Assembly (NCBI GenBank): GCA_943789485.1
Contig: CALSUH010000002.1
Coordinates: forward strand, 1-64,000
Length of the DNA: 64,000 bases
Reading direction: 5' to 3'
Origin: an uncultured Pseudomonadales bacterium
GTDB taxonomy: Bacteria; Pseudomonadota; Gammaproteobacteria; Pseudomonadales; Pseudohongiellaceae
The notes beneath the pieces are model-generated. The model saw nothing but the letters and a program-made list of their open reading frames with translations. It did no database searches and was not told where the DNA came from. Position numbers and translations under genes: made by a program. This document shows, piece after piece, positions 62,800-64,000 of the stretch (position 1 is the first letter of the stretch; each line of letters opens with the position of its first letter).

Positions 62800-63522
62800 A
62801 TGACAAACTATGCACTCAAAGCTAGCGATCTCGAAGTTGTTCGGGGTGGTAAAACGGTGTTGTCTGGCATGTCCTTTGAAGTCAAGCAGGGCGAAGTCTT
62901 CGCCTTACTTGGTGGCAATGGTGCTGGTAAATCGACTACGTTACTTACCTTTATGGGTTTACTGCAACCTAAGGGAGGTGTTGCGCAAGTGTTAGGTAAG
63001 TCAGTTGCCGAACAGCCAGACGCAGTCCGAAATCAGATCGCCTACCTGCCTGAGAGTGCAGCGCTTTATGATCATTTAACAGCTTGGGAAAATTTAACGT
63101 ATTTTCTTTCTTTGAGCCAAGTTCAGCCTGCTTCAGAATCTTTGAGAGCTGCACTTGATGCGGTTAGCCTGCCCATTGAAAGCAGGGGGCGCCCTTTGAA
63201 ATCCTATTCGAAAGGGATGCGTCAGAAGGTGGCGATTGCACTGGCACTTCTTCGCGAAACTCCGGTGCTGCTTCTGGATGAGCCTACTTCGGGTCTCGAC
63301 CCCTCTGCGGTTGAGGATTTTCACGACATTATTGAACGACTTGCAAATAATGGTGTGACGGTTCTAATGGTCACGCACGATCTATATGGAGCATGTCAGG
63401 CGGCTCATCGCGTTGGAATACTACGTGCAGGCCAGTTGGTTGAAGTGTTTGAAGCAGACGCGGATGGAAATATCGAGATCAGTACAGTCCGCGATTTATT
63501 TTTACAGCAACGGGTGGCGTGA
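62800..63522 (+). CDS. ABC transporter ATP-binding protein
   Basis: 240 aa from the ATG at 62800, with GGGGA in front; the track start lies inside the receptor gene. Walker A GGNGAGKST, signature SYSKGMRQKV, Walker B LLLDEPTSGLD and switch THD are all normal. It is of the ABC-2 exporter type (like NosF/CcmA). Its stop overlaps the start of the permease gene by one base (TGATG), so they form a unit. It likely moves a metal-related or peptide substrate linked to the adjacent receptor. Confidence 0.9.
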   Translation: MTNYALKASDLEVVRGGKTVLSGMSFEVKQGEVFALLGGNGAGKSTTLLTFMGLLQPKGGVAQVLGKSVAEQPDAVRNQIAYLPESAALYDHLTAWENLTYFLSLSQVQPASESLRAALDAVSLPIESRGRPLKSYSKGMRQKVAIALALLRETPVLLLDEPTSGLDPSAVEDFHDIIERLANNGVTVLMVTHDLYGACQAAHRVGILRAGQLVEVFEADADGNIEISTVRDLFLQQRVA

Positions 63523-64000
63523 TGGGTGCGATTATACTAATAGCAACTGATGAGCTGCGCTTTTGGCGAAGATCGAAAATCGCATGGACGGTCTTGGTGA
63601 CACTCCTGCTAGTCTCGACGTGTGCAGCGCTGGTGTCGAATGTAGAAGTCTCGCGCAGAGCCGAGGAAAGGTTGGCGCAGCAAGCAGAGGCCGATGCTAT
63701 ATTCCAGGCCCAGCCAGATCGCCACCCGCATCGCATGGTTCACTATGGCCACTATGTATACCGCGCGGCATCACCGTTGGCAGTGATCGATTCTGGGATT
63801 GATTCCATGGTTGGCACATCAATTTTCCTCGAAGGTCATCGGCAAAACAGTGCAACCTTTGCTGCGGCAAGAGAAACGGGCTTGCTGGCTCGGTTTGGCA
63901 GTTTCTCACCAGCCTTCGTCTTACAAGCATTGGCACCACTACTGCTCATAATTTGCGGGTTTGCTAGTGTGACGCGTGAGAAGGAAAACAAGACTCTCTA
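63522..64000 (+). CDS. ABC-2 type permease, DUF3526-like (partial, runs off window)
   Basis: Open to the window edge (160 codons). Begins MGAIILIATDELRFWRRSKI with one membrane helix (TVLVTLLLVSTCAALV), then a periplasmic domain with DRHPHRMVHYGHYVYR, GTSIFLEGHRQNSATFAAAR and a second helix (LQALAPLLLIICGFASV) followed by TREKENKTL. The HPHRMVHYGHY and EGHRQN strings mark the DUF3526 permease group. Histidines suggest metal contact. Partner of the ATPase upstream. Confidence 0.8.
   Translation, partial: MGAIILIATDELRFWRRSKIAWTVLVTLLLVSTCAALVSNVEVSRRAEERLAQQAEADAIFQAQPDRHPHRMVHYGHYVYRAASPLAVIDSGIDSMVGTSIFLEGHRQNSATFAAARETGLLARFGSFSPAFVLQALAPLLLIICGFASVTREKENKTL

Overview
The window looks like chromosome of a free-living, probably aquatic, gammaproteobacterium. 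The evidence is the smpB-ssrA-ratA-rnfH neighbourhood, a tmRNA whose tag reads ANDESYALAA, TonB-dependent receptors, secreted PQQ dehydrogenases and many exported hydrolases. A finer placement cannot be made from the sequence alone.

Layout. (1) 1-13.9 kb: a partial PHP/CehA-like protein missing from the ORF track, a PQQ dehydrogenase, a BCCT transporter, a decayed O-acetylhomoserine sulfhydrylase beside a homocysteine S-methyltransferase, a secreted PDLQGxW-type protein, a YtcJ-like amidohydrolase lipoprotein and a secreted acetamidase/formamidase-like protein. (2) 13.9-16.5 kb: a scrap-yard bounded by a 25-bp inverted repeat, holding a truncated IS6-type transposase, a decayed TPR-like gene and the 3' half of a tRNA. 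(3) 16.5-26.3 kb: two serine hydrolases of the beta-lactamase fold, a second PDLQGxW protein directly upstream of a second PQQ dehydrogenase, a CE15-like esterase, a cyclophilin lipoprotein and a DUF385-like protein. (4) 26.7-34.4 kb: ribokinase plus a ribose-type ABC importer, flanked on both sides by exported ADP-ribosylglycohydrolases. (5) 35.2-37.8 kb: a Tat-type HD protein and a HipBA module. (6) 38-49.7 kb: an AT-rich accessory block with a 1397-aa exported protein, a beta-propeller/di-heme cytochrome protein, an esterase cut off from an adjacent gene fragment by a complete IS6-family element, and an FG-GAP-type protein. (7) 50-52.3 kb: two identical 239-bp direct repeats that mimic the end of ssrA and bracket a zinc-ankyrin gene and a small Cys-rich gene. 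(8) 52.3-57.1 kb: conserved core (ssrA, smpB, SNF transporter, ratA, rnfH) and a CC-terminal small protein with an ArsA/Get3-like ATPase. (9) 57.2-64 kb: a metal/siderophore uptake region with two small HxH/CxxC exported proteins, an intact TonB receptor with His/Asp/Glu-rich loops, a frameshifted second receptor and the start of an ABC exporter.

The region is shaped by small non-coding repeats. Family A (about 105 bp, GGGACACTAACAA... inverted ends, inner GATTACTGTAATC) occurs at least six times, always in the same orientation, including a nested, progressively truncated array. Family B (GGGACAGACCACG...) flanks the 38-45 kb two-gene cassette. Family D is a looser repeat around 8.4-10.3 kb. 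No RAYT-type transposase is present in the window, so families A and B appear to be non-autonomous here.

The most coherent functional units are the ribose/ADP-ribose cassette, the PQQ-dehydrogenase/PDLQGxW pairing, the metal-uptake block, and the ssrA-linked repeat-bounded cassette.
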